NCBI RefSeq assembly: GCF_049243985.1
Contig: NC_135384.1
Coordinates: forward strand, 13,574,501-13,638,500
DNA from: Paroedura picta
Lineage: Eukaryota > Chordata > Lepidosauria > Squamata > Gekkonidae
Direction of reading: 5' to 3'
DNA length: 64,000 nt
The position numbers and the translations under genes were made by a program. The notes beneath the pieces were generated by a model, which worked only from the letters and a program-made list of their open reading frames with translations, did no database searches and had not been told where the DNA came from. Each line of letters opens with the position of its first letter. The stretch's first letter is position 1. Shown one piece after another: positions 20,641 to 31,460 of the stretch.

Positions 20641-21179
20641 ACATGGACATTTCTTTAGAGATCTATATGGGAGAGAACAGATAACTATAAGGTGCCAACT
20701 GGTCAAAAATGGCATGGAAACACCCTCCCCCCCAAGTATTTGAGAGACAACATATACATAAATGTAATTATTGTTATAGTATGCAAGACAGATCCTATAC
20801 CAAAAACCTGTACCATCAAGGTGATACATTTCAATAAAAAGTCATTGAAATAGATTGCTTCCCAAAGAACTGATTGGCTAACCTTCAAAGAAGAAACTAA
20901 TAAGAGATTGTCAGTATTCTCCAGAAACTGATTATATGAGGTCCTTGGGAACTGAGTAATGGCCCAGTTCAAAGAAGTTCTTAAGGGAGCAGAATAATCT
21001 TTGTAGTCTTTGGGGACAAAATCTCAAGGCAATTTCAGGTTGGGATGACCAAAAACTATTTATTTAGCTTCCTGTATCTCAGACAGAAATTATTGTTTTG
21101 GAGGGGCTACATGCTAGGCTTGAATCTAGAAGCCATCCATTCAATACAATATAGTTGGGAACAATATTAGGTTTTATAT

Positions 21180-21254
21180 GGAAGATCTCTGAAGGAAGGA
21201 TAGCTGAATAAATCCAAACACATCAATTGCACTGTCCTATTCGGAGAATAAGTG
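21180..21254 (+). promoter_or_regulatory. Putative noncoding 5' exon and donor of the 22465 OR
   Basis: TCGGAGAATAAGTG|GTAAGTGTTCTT ends at 21254. The inverted copy ahead of the 29808 OR has the same donor (31384/31385 on the minus strand) in closely matching sequence. The acceptor CTCAGCAG precedes the ATG by about 14 bp. The left edge is unknown. Confidence 0.4.
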
Positions 21255-22464
21255 GTAAGTGTTCTTTGGGTATTTAAATATCATTCTAAGTCTTACAGGT
21301 CCAGCATCCAGTACCAAATTCTGCTGTATATAGTTTACCTCTAACTTTTTCCTTCCAAAAAATATTTACTGGAAGAGAAGTTAAGGGATAAGTCAAGAAA
21401 TGGAGGATATGGTATACATGGGTATGTCATAATTTTGCATGAGGGTGTTCGTATCCCCCCTCTTTGATTCTGTTTTCATTATATGGCAGTGTCAGATGAG
21501 GTCAGAATGATCCATCTAACTCTGCTGCCCCCCCATTAATCGTCAATATCATCCATTTATTCTTCTTTACACATAAATGTGTATGGTTTATAATATAAAA
21601 AGGAAAGTGGAATCCCTTTTCATCACTGAAAAGTTATATCTGGGATGGTGAAATCTTCATACACAAAAACACACATGGAACCATGGCTGAAGTAAGGATT
21701 AATGGGAAGAACAGAATGAGAAAACTAGCTGGCTACATTCTTCTGGATGAAATTCTGCACAGAATAAAGCTGTTCAAGCAAGATCATGTGAGCATAGTAT
21801 GAAAGATAATAAAGTATCGCCTGATGTTCTGTTTAAAGAGAAACACAACTTCTACTGAAACTGAAATTCAATGGGTTGGATTATATCAATCTTGCTGATT
21901 ATGTATAAAAGAGAAGAACTTCCTATGGGTCATCCAAAAGTCTATGCAGAAATCATCTAGATCTGGAGGAACATTGGGCTGGATCCAGACAGCTTTTCAT
22001 GACAACCTCATCTCTACACTTCTCTTTATTGCAGTCCACATGGCTTGTATCAATGCAGGCCACATCTTTTTGGGTGTCCAAAGAGAACCCTTTCTCCCAC
22101 TTGCACCAGCTGAAATGCTGGCTGGATCTATCTGAAATGGAAGATCACATCCATAATGGAGAACATGCTGTGGAATTGGAGGAAAGGGTTAGCATTCAAG
22201 ACATTATTTTCTCTTCTATTATTTTGTCCATGACAGTGGTTATGGAAATGGTTTTAGTTACAAGACAAACAATGGGAAAGAATTTGCTCTGATTCATTTT
22301 ATATATTACTAAGACAATGCTAGAAAGATAATGAATTCCTAAGCATTAGTGCTTCTCCAACAGTCAGTTTATGTCTTTATAATTGAAACCCCAAGTTCTT
22401 AAATTAAAGTAGTACTTGTGAATGTTTCATTCAAAATTTTGTCTCAGCAGACAAAACAGGGGAA

Positions 22465-23406
22465 ATGGGAGGATATATTCAAAGAGGACAAAATGAAACC
22501 AGAGTGATGGAATTCATCCTTCTCGGCTTTCCTGGGCCCCCATATGAACAGGTGTTCATCTTCACACTCTTCCTTATCATGTATCTCCTGACAGTTCTGG
22601 GGAACATGTCCATCATAATTTTAGTAATCACACAACAACGTCTCCATTCTCCCATGTACTTCTTCCTCTGCAATCTCTCTTTCCTAGAGATATGGTACAC
22701 CACTGTGATCATTCCTAAGACCCTTGGAATCATTATGGGGACTAGTAGAAACATCTCCTTAGCTGCCTGCAATCTACAGATGTACTTAATTTTTGCCTTT
22801 GGATGCACAGAATATTTCCTGCTTGCTGTCATGGCCTATGACCGATATTTGGCTATATGTTTCCCTTTGCACTATAGCACCATCATGGATATTAGCCTTT
22901 CTGGCAAGCTGGCAGTTGTCTCTTGGCTGTGTGGATTTCTTCTCATCTGTATCCCAGCATTTCTGATCTCAAGATTATCCTTTTGTGGCTCCAATGTGAT
23001 TAACCATTTCTTGTGCAACATTGATTCATGGATAATTCTCTCCTGCACGGACACCTATATCATTGAATTGGCAACTTTTATTATTTCCATCTTTGTAATC
23101 TTGGGCTCTTGTCTGATCACCCTTCTTTCCTACATATACATCATTTCTACCATTCTACAAATGTCTTCTGCCAAAGGACAGCAGAAGGCTTTTTCTACAT
23201 GTTCTTCCCATCTTGCTGTTGTAGTTATCTGGTATGGATCCACCATCTTTCTTTTTGTTAAGCCATCTAAGCGGTCGTCTTTAGAAATTACCAAAGGCGT
23301 GACCATCCTGAATACTATTGTGACACCACTGCTGAATCCTTTTATTTACACCCTAAGAAACAAAGAGGTCAGGGAGGCTGCGAAAAGTCTACTGCATAGG
23401 GGATAA
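22465..23406 (+). CDS. Olfactory receptor, class II, OR6-like (left arm)
   Basis: Intact 313-residue odorant receptor. The motifs are in order: NET near residue 10, FILLGFPGPPYEQV, PMYFFLCNLSFLEIWYTT, MAYDRYLAICFPLHY, the Cys-rich second extracellular loop ending SWIILSCTDTYIIE, KAFSTCSSHLAVVV and PLLNPFIYTLRNK. The TM3 region reads YLIFAFGCTEYF, whereas the tandem genes have YLSYSCGCTEYF. It is about 92 % identical by eye to the gene in the opposite arm at 29808. ATTTTGTCTCAGCAG ends shortly before the ATG and supports this start. The pair arose with the inverted duplication; both have stayed open, which argues that both are or recently were useful. Confidence 0.96.
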   Translation: MGGYIQRGQNETRVMEFILLGFPGPPYEQVFIFTLFLIMYLLTVLGNMSIIILVITQQRLHSPMYFFLCNLSFLEIWYTTVIIPKTLGIIMGTSRNISLAACNLQMYLIFAFGCTEYFLLAVMAYDRYLAICFPLHYSTIMDISLSGKLAVVSWLCGFLLICIPAFLISRLSFCGSNVINHFLCNIDSWIILSCTDTYIIELATFIISIFVILGSCLITLLSYIYIISTILQMSSAKGQQKAFSTCSSHLAVVVIWYGSTIFLFVKPSKRSSLEITKGVTILNTIVTPLLNPFIYTLRNKEVREAAKSLLHRG

Positions 23407-24196
23407 AAAGGAGTGTGTTGTTATAAGATCTGCAGATAGACAGAACATGCTTTAAAAATATGGCCAGGGAGACAATGGTGATCATCCGTGTGGAGTTTGA
23501 CATCCTATCATCCTTTGGTTGATACACGCAGACTTGCATGGGCTAGGTAGATGAACTGACAGGCATGTTAGTCAAAGCCATGACCTAGTTGTCCTGTACT
23601 GTGCCAAGGCTTCTTTCAGATGTTGCCAGTAAAGTTGTAGTCATTTTACTCCAAAAGGTTGAAAATGACTATGGCATGGTTGGGGTTTCCACAAGGGGAT
23701 TCTTTGCTTCAAGGCAATATTGACCAAGATTTTTGTTTGGTTGTTTATTTTCTTATGAAAAGACAGCTTCTCAGCTGTTAGGTCTCTGGGTTCATAGATG
23801 AGGGCACTCGGAATTTATTTCAGCTCTTTGTAGTGACCCCACTTGGATGGTACCAGAGGCAAAACGGAAGTGAGAAAACCACTTAAGGCAGTCACTTTGT
23901 ACATGGTGGACAAAGTCCTGGAGATACCAGGATACTGAATCTGGGTAGACTTTTGCAGCTCTGAAGATTCTTGGGAAGTGACTAGAGTCACAGGGATGCT
24001 TGGTGCCAACTCAGCAACCGGGTGCTCCTGAGGGACCAGAACTGGAGTGGAAAGCAGGCAGCTAGGGACTCTGAACACCAATGAGGTGAACTGTGTCTGA
24101 TTGTTAGAGATAATTGTCCCCGGTAACATATGGTTAGCAAGAAGTCAATGAATCACAAAACTGCACCAGTGATTGGGGCTGTTTTCTCCAGAAGAA

Positions 24197-24452
24197 CTGA
24201 TGCCTTCCTTCCTTCCTTCCTTCCTTCCTTCCTTCCTTCCTTCCTTCCTTCCTTCCTTCCTTCCTTCCTTCCATCCTTCCATCCTTCCTTCCTTCCTTCC
24301 TTCCTTCCTTCCTTCCTTCCTTCCTTCCTTCCTTCCTTCCTTCCATCCTTCCATCCTTCCTTCCTTCCTTCCTTCCTTCCTTCCATCCTTCCTTCCTTCC
24401 TTCCTTCCTTCCTTCCTTCCTTCCTTCCTTCCTTCCTTCCTTCCTTCCTTCC
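24197..24452. repeat. (CTTC)n microsatellite
   Basis: About 255 bp of nearly pure CCTT repeats with CCAT interruptions at three or four places. It lies in the 3' flank of the 22465 OR. Long open frames of FLPS or GRKE repeats here are artefacts of the tetranucleotide. Confidence 0.98.
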
Positions 24453-24459
24453 CTCTCTG

Positions 24460-24575
24460 TCCAGACTCCACCTGGAATTTGGCAACCCAGCTGGCTGCAT
24501 ATGGAGGAGGAGTCAGGAATCAAACCCAGCTCTTGAGGTTAGAGTCTACTACTCTGTAACCACTTCAGCACACTG
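24460..24575 (-). mobile_element. tRNA-SINE family B remnant
   Basis: Contains CAACCCAGCTGGCTGCATAT and ACCACTTCAGCACACTGGA, a minus-strand remnant. The microsatellite directly left of it probably grew from the CTTCTTCTT-like tail that this SINE family carries. The interval 24580-25300 holds only paralogous OR 3' flank and no gene. Confidence 0.6.
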
Positions 24576-25301
24576 GATCTCAAGATTAAGGGGGGAGCAG
24601 GGGAGAGGAGAGTCAGAACACAGGAAGGGCACAATGCAGGTCTATATGCTAGCCTGATGTATTTTCCTCTAGTGAATTCATAGCATTTCAAACATTGCAA
24701 CATTATAACCTGCATAACAGCTGTAGTGCAACTTTTGTTTAGAGGGTGGCCGGATAAAGAGTTGCACTGTTGGGCACAACTGGTGGTAGGGGGGATTCTG
24801 GGGGCTCTAGTCAGTGTGTTGTTTCATCGATTCAAATGAATGTTTCATTCATAATGCCCAGGTGTGTAGCATTTCCAGGACTTTCCAGCACAGTTTAAGG
24901 TCTTGACAGGTCTACAGGCACTGCACTAAATTTTGCAGAAACTTCCAGGGCTGAATAAAGCCAAAGCAATCAGACAAGTGGCTGGGTGAGAGGGTGAGCT
25001 CAGAGACAGGTGGAGGAAAGCTCCTTAGGAATTATTCTTTCTATAAAAATTATCTAAGGAAGTGTAGCATCCCTAGTACTGCTCTAGGAATCTCTTGAGT
25101 GCTGGCAACAAGGAAACTGTGAAATCTCCAACCAAATCAATGGAAATCAGATTTTCGTGAGGCTTTGAGTTGTGATTATATATGCATCTCAAACTGTGTA
25201 TCAGAGTTTTGTTTTGTTTTAATTTTCAGAGGAGGTGAATTGTAACAGTGTACCCAATCAATAACGAAAACCCAAGTAAGAGTAAAGTTTGGTGTAGGAG
25301 A

Positions 25302-25556
25302 GAGCCAGTTTGGTGTAGTGGTTAGGAGTGTAGACTTCTAATCTGGCATGCCGGGTTTGATTCTGCACTCCCCCACATGCAGCCAGCTGATAAAACTGTT
25401 CTAACCGAGTAGGAATATCAGGGTTCTCTCAGCCTCACCCACTTCCCAGGGTTTCTGTTGTGGGGAGAGGAAAGGGAAGGAGACTGTAAGCCGCTTTGAG
25501 CCTCCATCGGGTAGAGAAAAGCGGCATATAAGAACCAACTCTTCTTCTTCTTCTGA
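25302..25556 (+). mobile_element. tRNA-SINE family B
   Basis: Starts GAGCCAGTTTGGTGTAGTGG, with box B-like GCCGGGTTTGATTC, then CAGCCTCACCCACTTCC, AAGCCGCTTTGAGCC and a (CTT)n tail. It sits in the 3' flank very near the point where the other unit carries the 1192-bp transposon. It is not in the right arm. Confidence 0.9.
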
Positions 25557-25879
25557 TGCCAAATATCAGATGGATAACACAACAAATTCCATCAGAGTAG
25601 TAATTATTACACATTGGTCATAAGGCACTAAGGAACATAGAATAGTTAGGTGGCTAGATTTCCTTTGGTTGGCTCAAACCAGCTTTTCACTGGTGACAAA
25701 AGATGATTATTCACCCCCACCAGCAAAGAGCCTATGCTGGGGGTCATGAGACTTGTATGTACAAATTCCAGATGGGATGTGAATTGGCAGGAAATTGGGG
25801 AGTTTGAGTGCAAATGCTGTCTAGATCCAACCCATTATTTCACATACACATATCTTGATCAATTGAAATTAATTTGCAC

Positions 25880-26240
25880 AGATTATCCCCTTGGCTAGAA
25901 TAGAGATGGACATGATCTCTAAGTATTTTGGCAGCTTGCTTCAATTTGAGTCTCATGAACCAGGGCCTCATAGGTAAACCAAACAGTTTTATGGTTTGTG
26001 ACTCAGCTGTCTTGTGGCTTTTGCAGGGAGCAGAATGAATGGGGTTAAAGGGACTCAGGGTTCCTTTAAACCCCTGCTTTCTGCTCTATCTGCAGACTTC
26101 CACAAACCACCCTGAACTGCTTTAAAAGTTTGTAGAAGTTCATGACACTCAACCTGTCAAGAACTTCGATTTGTGAACCGCTAACCGGGCAAAATTTGTG
26201 ATGAATTTTGTTTCTGGTTCAGTTTGTAACCATCCATAGT
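25880..26240. repeat. Dispersed MITE-like repeat, second copy
   Basis: Paralogous to 5490-6060, with TTTAAACCCC and AATTTGTGATGAATTTTG. It shows the empty 181-bp MITE site at 26170-26172. From 26270 to 26620 I see no recognisable feature. Confidence 0.5.
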
Positions 26241-26624
26241 CTAGAATGCTTCTCATTTCAACTTATGAAAAAGTTTCTTCAAAGGATTAATTGATAACAT
26301 AACTCTGAAATTACCATATTCATGCATAGGTTAGCAAGATGTTATTTCTATGGAACTTAGAATTTTAGACAGAGTACTTGGAGGAGAGTTTTTCAAATAC
26401 TCTGGTCCACAAAACAACGAGTGAGTGAATTCTAGGACAAATCAACCTTGAATTGTTTCTAGAAGCTAGAATGTCTGAACTGAGGCTATTGGACACATCC
26501 TGAGAAGGCCAGACTCACTAAATAAGCCAATCATACTAGGAATTGTTGGACACTGTAGGAAATAAAGAAGGCACAATATGAGACAGATTAACTCATTCCA
26601 AGACCTGAGCAAGGCTGTTAATGA

Positions 26625-27330
26625 ATGTGTTGTTGTTGTTGTTGTTAGGTGCAAAGTCGTGTCCGACCCATTGCGACTCCATGGACAATGATCCTCCAGG
26701 CTTTCCTGTCCTCTACCATTCCCCGGAGTCCATTTAAGTTTGCACCTACTGCTTCAGTGACTCCATCCAGCCACCTCATTCTCTGTCGTCCCCTTCTTCT
26801 TTTGCCCCCGATCGCTCCCAGCATTAGGCTCTTCTCCAGGGAGTCCTTTCCTCTCATGAGGTGGCCAAAGTATTTGAGTTTCATTGTCAGGATCTGGCTT
26901 TCTAAGGAGCAGTTAGGGCTCATCTCCTCTAGGACTGACCGGTTTGTTCGCCTTGCAGTCCAAGGGACTCGCAAGAGTCTTCTCCAGCACCAGAGTACAA
27001 AAGCCTCAATTCTTTGACGCTCGGCCTTCCTTATGGTCCAACTTTCGCAGCCATACATTGCAACTGGGAATACCATAGCCTTGACTAAACGCACTTTTGT
27101 TGGCAAGGTGACGTCTCTGCTTTTTAGGATTCTGTCTAGATTTGCCATAGCTTTCCTCCCCAGGAGCAAGTGTCTTTTAATTTCTTTGCTGCAGTGATCT
27201 TGGAGCCCATGAAAATAAAATCTGTCACTATCTCCATTTCTTCCCCATCTATTTGCCAGGAATTGAGAGGGCCGGATGCCATGATCTTTGCCATGAGTGT
27301 GTTGGTGGTCACTAATTCATAGGGTTGCCA
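26625..27330 (-). mobile_element. BovB (RTE clade) LINE, 3' part
   Basis: The minus-strand frame covers the C-terminal end of the BovB polyprotein: KVRLVKAMVFPVAMYGCESW, LWCWRRLLRVPWTARRTN and GKRRRGRQRMRWLDGVTEA, ending near TRLCT. It then has a TTGTTGTTG-type 3' tail at the left edge. It is 5'-truncated in the reverse transcriptase region. The open 174-residue piece suggests moderate age. BovB is abundant in squamates and known for horizontal transfer among vertebrates. Confidence 0.92.
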
Positions 27331-27714
27331 GAAGCTGGGAACAATTCAATGTCATTTAAAACACACACATAGTATCCAAGTAACTTTTCCACTATGAAAA
27401 AGGAAATATGTGTCCCTTTGACCCACTAAAGCCGTTTGTGCTGGAGATCATGGGACCTTCATGGGGTTGGCCACCGTGAGTGAAAAGCTGGCCGATCCTC
27501 ATCCAAGGACTGTAAAACTGACAAACCACAAAGTTCAAAGCAGGACATCAGTATAAAGGCACAGTGGGTTTTATACTGAAGGAATTCCAGTCATCTTTCC
27601 CAAACACTGGTTCCCCAATGATTTCATAGGCCAATGATTTCATAGCAGAATGTCAGGGGTCGGCACACAGAATTAGAGGATTTCATTTAGATGTAGCTAT
27701 GAATCCTGAAGAAT

Positions 27715-27870
27715 GAATTAGTGTGAATTAGTGACCACCAACACATTCATGGCAAAGATAATGGCATCCGACCCTCTCAATTCCTGGCAAATAGATGGGG
27801 AAGAAATTGAGATAGTTGCAGATTTTATTTTCCTGGGCTCCAAGATCACTGCAGATGGGGACTGAAGAAA
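27715..27870 (+). mobile_element. BovB LINE fragment, opposite orientation
   Basis: GACCACCAACACATTCATGG and GAAATTGAGATAGTTGCAGA match the reverse complement of 27190-27310 in the neighbouring BovB. About 385 bp of unrelated sequence lies between the two. It is a separate insertion or a broken inversion of the same element. Confidence 0.8.
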
Positions 27871-28013
27871 CTCTAGCTTTAAATGAAAAAAGTCAATGTC
27901 TGTAGTAAACTGACTTGGGAGGGAGATGCTTAGTGAGCTCCAATGGGAAACAAAAAAGGGAACATCCTATTCCTCAAAGTCTGCATGCGCTTGAATACAC
28001 ACCATTATATCAT

Positions 28014-28080
28014 TGACAGTTTACGCACTGGAGGTTTCATGCTAGGCTGCAGGCTGGAGTTTTAAATGTGGCAGGTTTCC
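28014..28080 (+). mobile_element. 181-bp MITE, truncated copy
   Basis: Has the left terminus (GACAGTTTACGCACTGGAGG) and GGCTGCAGGCTGGAGTTTTA. The right half is replaced by L2-type sequence from about 28090. Confidence 0.75.
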
Positions 28081-28089
28081 CTACCTCCG

Positions 28090-28245
28090 TTAATGATCTC
28101 CGTATTATTGTATTGTTCTACTATGTTGCTGTTATTACTGTATTATTGTTAAAGTGAGATGTCTGTATTGTTTCAGTTTTATGTGAACCGCCCTGAGCCT
28201 TTGGGAAGGGCGGTATATAAAATAAACAAACGAACAAATAAATAA
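28090..28245 (+). mobile_element. L2-like LINE 3' end
   Basis: TTATGTGAACCGCCCTGAGCC and GGGCGGTATATAAAATAAAC followed by an (AACA/AATA)n tail form the usual 3' end of squamate L2 copies. It marks the inner edge of the right duplication arm. Confidence 0.7.
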
Positions 28246-28715
28246 ATTCTCATCCCATACAGAGTTTGTACATGTAAGTCCCATGATGCCCAGCATAGCA
28301 TCTTTGCTGGTCGGGGGTGGGGAGCTCCTTCCTCTGTTACCAGTGAAAAGCTGGTTTGATCCAACCACATGCAATGCAGCCACCTACCAAAAATATGTTC
28401 ACAGATGCCTTACAAAGAGTATGCAATTATTAATACTCTGATTGAGTTTGTTCAGATACCCATCTGATATTTGACATCCTTATTCATATTTGGGTTTTCA
28501 AATGTTATTGGTTGTATGTCTTGACACAATTAATCTAGTCTGAATATTAAAAAAATACCTCAGAGCTGCAGAAGTCTACTCAGATTTGGTATACACCCTG
28601 GGACATCAAGGACTTTGTACACGACCTAAAAAGTGACTGATTTATGGGGGGGGGGTGTTGTTGTGTCTGTAGAATTCCCAAGGACAGAATTTGAGCTCTG
28701 AGGCAGGATACTAAT

Positions 28716-28955
28716 TATAGAATCATAGAATCATAGAGTTGGAAGGGGCCATACAGGCCATCTAGTCTAACCCCCTGCTCAACGCAGGATCAGCCCAAAG
28801 CATCCTAAAGCATCCAAGAAAAGTGTGTATCCAACCTTTGCTTGCAGACTGCCAGTGAGAGGGAGCTCACCACCTCCTTAGGCAGCCTATTCCACTGCTG
28901 AACTACTCTGACTGAAAAATATGTGATTTTTCAATTTAAGGTCAGATCCTGTCTG
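28716..28955 (-). mobile_element. CR1 LINE 3' end
   Basis: Starts with ATAGAATCATAGAATCATAG, the CR1 terminal repeat in reverse, and runs through CCATCCAAGAAAAGTGTG-type sequence and GGGAGCTCACCACCTCCTTA. A typical 5'-truncated copy, and longer than the one at 11374. Confidence 0.85.
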
Positions 28956-29256
28956 CCGGATTCAGTCAGTTTAAAATGAAACTGACCAATAGCATACAGT
29001 GATAGAAAAATCATTTGGTTCCTTTGGGTATATACGTTGTCGGTTTCTGTGCGTTTCTCACTTCAGGTTTTGCCTCTTGTACCATCCAGGTGGGGTCACT
29101 ACAAAGAGCTGGAATGAACTCCGAGTGCCCTCATCTATGAACCCACAGATCTAACTGCCCAGAAACAGCCTTTTCTTAACAAACAAACAAACAAACAAAC
29201 AAACCAAAAAACAAACAAAATACTTGGTCAAAATTGCACTGAGACAAAGGATTTCC

Positions 29257-29535
29257 TGTTTGGTGTAGTGGTTAGGAGTGCGGACTTCTAATCTGGCATG
29301 CCGGGTTCGATTCTGCACTCCCCCACATGCAGCCAGCTGGGTGACCTTGGGATCGCAACAGCACTGATAGAACTGTTCTGATTGAGCAGTGATATCAGAG
29401 CTCTCTCAGCCTCACCCACCCCACAGGGTGTCTGTTGTGGGGAGAGGAAAGGGAAGGCAACTGTAAGCCGCTTTGAGACTCCTTCGGGTAGAGGAAAAAG
29501 GCATATAAGAACCAAGCCTTCTTCTTCTTCTCCTC
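29257..29535 (+). mobile_element. tRNA-SINE family B, well-preserved copy
   Basis: TTTGGTGTAGTGGTTAGGAG (box A-like), GCCGGGTTCGATTC (box B), GACCTTGGGATCGC, GGTGTCTGTTGTGGGGAGAG and a (CTT)n tail. Well-kept polymerase III boxes; it is not a tRNA gene because the acceptor stem does not close. Confidence 0.92.
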
Positions 29536-29807
29536 CTTTTGGAAATACCAACCATGCCATAGTCACTTTCAGCTTTTTGGAGTAACTTTATTAGAAACAG
29601 CTATAAGAAGCCTTGACACATCATGGGACAATTAGATCAGGGCACTGACTAGTGTGCCTGTCAGTTGATCTACCTGGCCAACCACAGCCTGTGTGGATCA
29701 AGCATAGGATAATAAGATGTCCACGTGGATGATCACCATGGTCTCTCTTGCCATATTTTTAAAGCATGGTCCATCCTCCTGCAGAATTTATAACAACACA
29801 TTATTTT

Positions 29808-30749
29808 CTATCCCCTGTGCAGCAGACTTCTCACAGCCTCCTTGAACACTTTGTTTCTTAAGGTGTAAATGAAAGGATTCAGCAGTGGTGTCACAATGGT
29901 ATTCAGAATGGTCACTACTTTGGTAATTTCTAAAGATGTCCGCTTAGATGGTTTAACATAAAGAAAGATGGTGGATCCATACCAAATAACTACAACAGCA
30001 AGATGGGAAGAACATGTAGAAAAAGCCTTCTGCTGTCCTTTGGCAGAAGGCATTTGTAGAATGGTAGAAATGATGTATATATAGGAAAGAAGGGTGATCA
30101 GACAGGAGCCCAAGATTACAAAGATGGAAATAATAAAAGCTGTCAATTCAATGATATAGGTGTCTGTGCAGGAGAGAACTATCCATGAATCAATGTTGCA
30201 TAAGAAATGGTTAATCACATTGGAGCCACAAAAGGATAATCTTGAGATCAGATATGCCGGTATACAGATGAGAAGAAATCCACACAGCCAAGAGGCAACA
30301 GCCAGCTTCCCAGAAAGGCTAATATCCATGATGGTGCTATAGTGCAAAGGGAAACATATAGCCAAATATCGGTCATAGGCCATGACAGAAAGCAGGAAAT
30401 ATTCTGTGCATCCAAAGGCAAAAATTAAGTACATCTGTAGATTGCAGCCAGCTAAGGAGATGTTTCTACTAGTCCCCATAATGATTCCAAGGGTCTTAGG
30501 AATTATCACAGTGGTGTACCATATCTCTAGGAAAGAGAGATTGCAGAGGAAGAAGTACATGGGAGAATGGAGACATTGTTGTTTGATTACTACAATTATG
30601 ATGGACATATTTCCCAGAACTGTCAGGAGATACATGATAAGGAAGAGTGTGAAGATGAACATCTGTACATATGGGGCCCCAGGAAAGCCGATAAGGATGA
30701 ATTCTATCACTCTTGTTTCATTTTCTCCTCTCTGAATATATCCTCCCAT
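29808..30749 (-). CDS. Olfactory receptor, class II, OR6-like (right arm)
   Basis: Intact 313-residue odorant receptor on the minus strand, partner of the gene at 22465. It has NETRV near residue 10, FILIGFPGAPYVQM, PMYFFLCNLSFLEIWYTT, GCNLQMYLIFAFGCTEYF, MAYDRYLAICFPLHY, KAFSTCSSHLAVVV and PLLNPFIYTLRNK. Differences from its partner are spread over the protein, including the N-terminal segment, TM1/intracellular loop 1 (VIKQQCLHS against VITQQRLHS) and the C-terminus (FKEAVRSLLHRG). An acceptor-like TTTTGTCTCAGCAG precedes the ATG on the minus strand. The inverted orientation makes it tail to tail with 22465. Confidence 0.96.
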   Translation of the reverse strand: MGGYIQRGENETRVIEFILIGFPGAPYVQMFIFTLFLIMYLLTVLGNMSIIIVVIKQQCLHSPMYFFLCNLSFLEIWYTTVIIPKTLGIIMGTSRNISLAGCNLQMYLIFAFGCTEYFLLSVMAYDRYLAICFPLHYSTIMDISLSGKLAVASWLCGFLLICIPAYLISRLSFCGSNVINHFLCNIDSWIVLSCTDTYIIELTAFIISIFVILGSCLITLLSYIYIISTILQMPSAKGQQKAFSTCSSHLAVVVIWYGSTIFLYVKPSKRTSLEITKVVTILNTIVTPLLNPFIYTLRNKVFKEAVRSLLHRG

Positions 30750-31384
30750 TTCCCTTGTTTTGTCTGCTGAGACAAAATTTTGAATGAAACATTCACAAGT
30801 ACTACTTTAATTTAAGACCTTGGGGTTTCAGTTATAAAGACATGCACTGACTGTTGGAGAAGCAGCAATACTAAGGGATTCATTCTATTTCTCTCACTTT
30901 TCATTCTTAGTGATATATAAAATGAATCAGATATATAAAATGAATATTTCCCATTGTTTGTCTTTTAATTGTAACCGTTGCCATAACCACCATCATGGAT
31001 TAGCTTTGACAAAATAATAGAAGAGAAAATAATGTCTAGAATGCTAATCCTTTCCTCCTATTCCACAGCATGTTCTCCATTATGGATGTGATCTTCCATT
31101 ACAGATGGATCCAGCCAGCATGTCAGCTGATGCAGAAATGAGAACCAGTACTCTTTGGATACCCAAATAAGCTATGTTGGGGATCATGTGACATGCATTG
31201 ATAAAAGCCATGTGGACTGTAATAAAGAGAAGAGTTGAGTGAGGATGTTCTAAAAAGTTATCTGGATCTTGTAAATATTTCTGCAAGGAAAAAATTAGAG
31301 GCAAACAATAGATAGCAGAATTTGGTACTGGATTGTGGATGTGTAAGACTTAGAAAGATATTAAAAAACCAAAAGAACACTTAC

Positions 31385-31460
31385 CACTTATTCTCCGAAA
31401 AGGACAGTGCAACAGATGGTTTTGAATTTACTGAACTACTCTTCCAGTTATCCCTCCTTC
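31385..31460 (-). promoter_or_regulatory. Putative noncoding 5' exon and donor of the 29808 OR
   Basis: On the minus strand TCGGAGAATAAGTG|GTAAGTGTTCT has its exon edge at 31385. It corresponds to the stretch ending at 21254 in the other arm. The intron to the acceptor before the ATG would be about 0.6 kb, shorter than the roughly 1.2 kb in the left arm. Confidence 0.4.

Larger units (their letters stand above)
20480..26270 (+). repeat. Left arm of the inverted OR duplication
   Basis: It can be followed, inverted, in 28246-32110. Outer landmarks are the poorly coding ATTTTACTGATGTACCCCAC (about 20540) and AGTTTCTTGTGGCCACATGG (about 20625), which pair with 31985-32090. The OR exon at 22465 pairs with the one at 29808. 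Inner landmarks near 23760-23960 and 25556-25790 pair with 28256-29170. Part of the left arm (25800-26270) has no partner on the right but matches 5490-6060. The arms differ by many substitutions and by independent insertions, so the duplication is old. Confidence 0.8.

Noticed and set aside
24130-24657. Long open frames of FLPS / GRKE repeats on both strands
   Set aside because: They are the six-frame reading of a (CTTC)n microsatellite and have no coding signature.
29257-29340. Possible tRNA gene
   Set aside because: A and B boxes are present, but the acceptor stem does not pair, and the sequence continues into the SINE-B body with a CTT tail.
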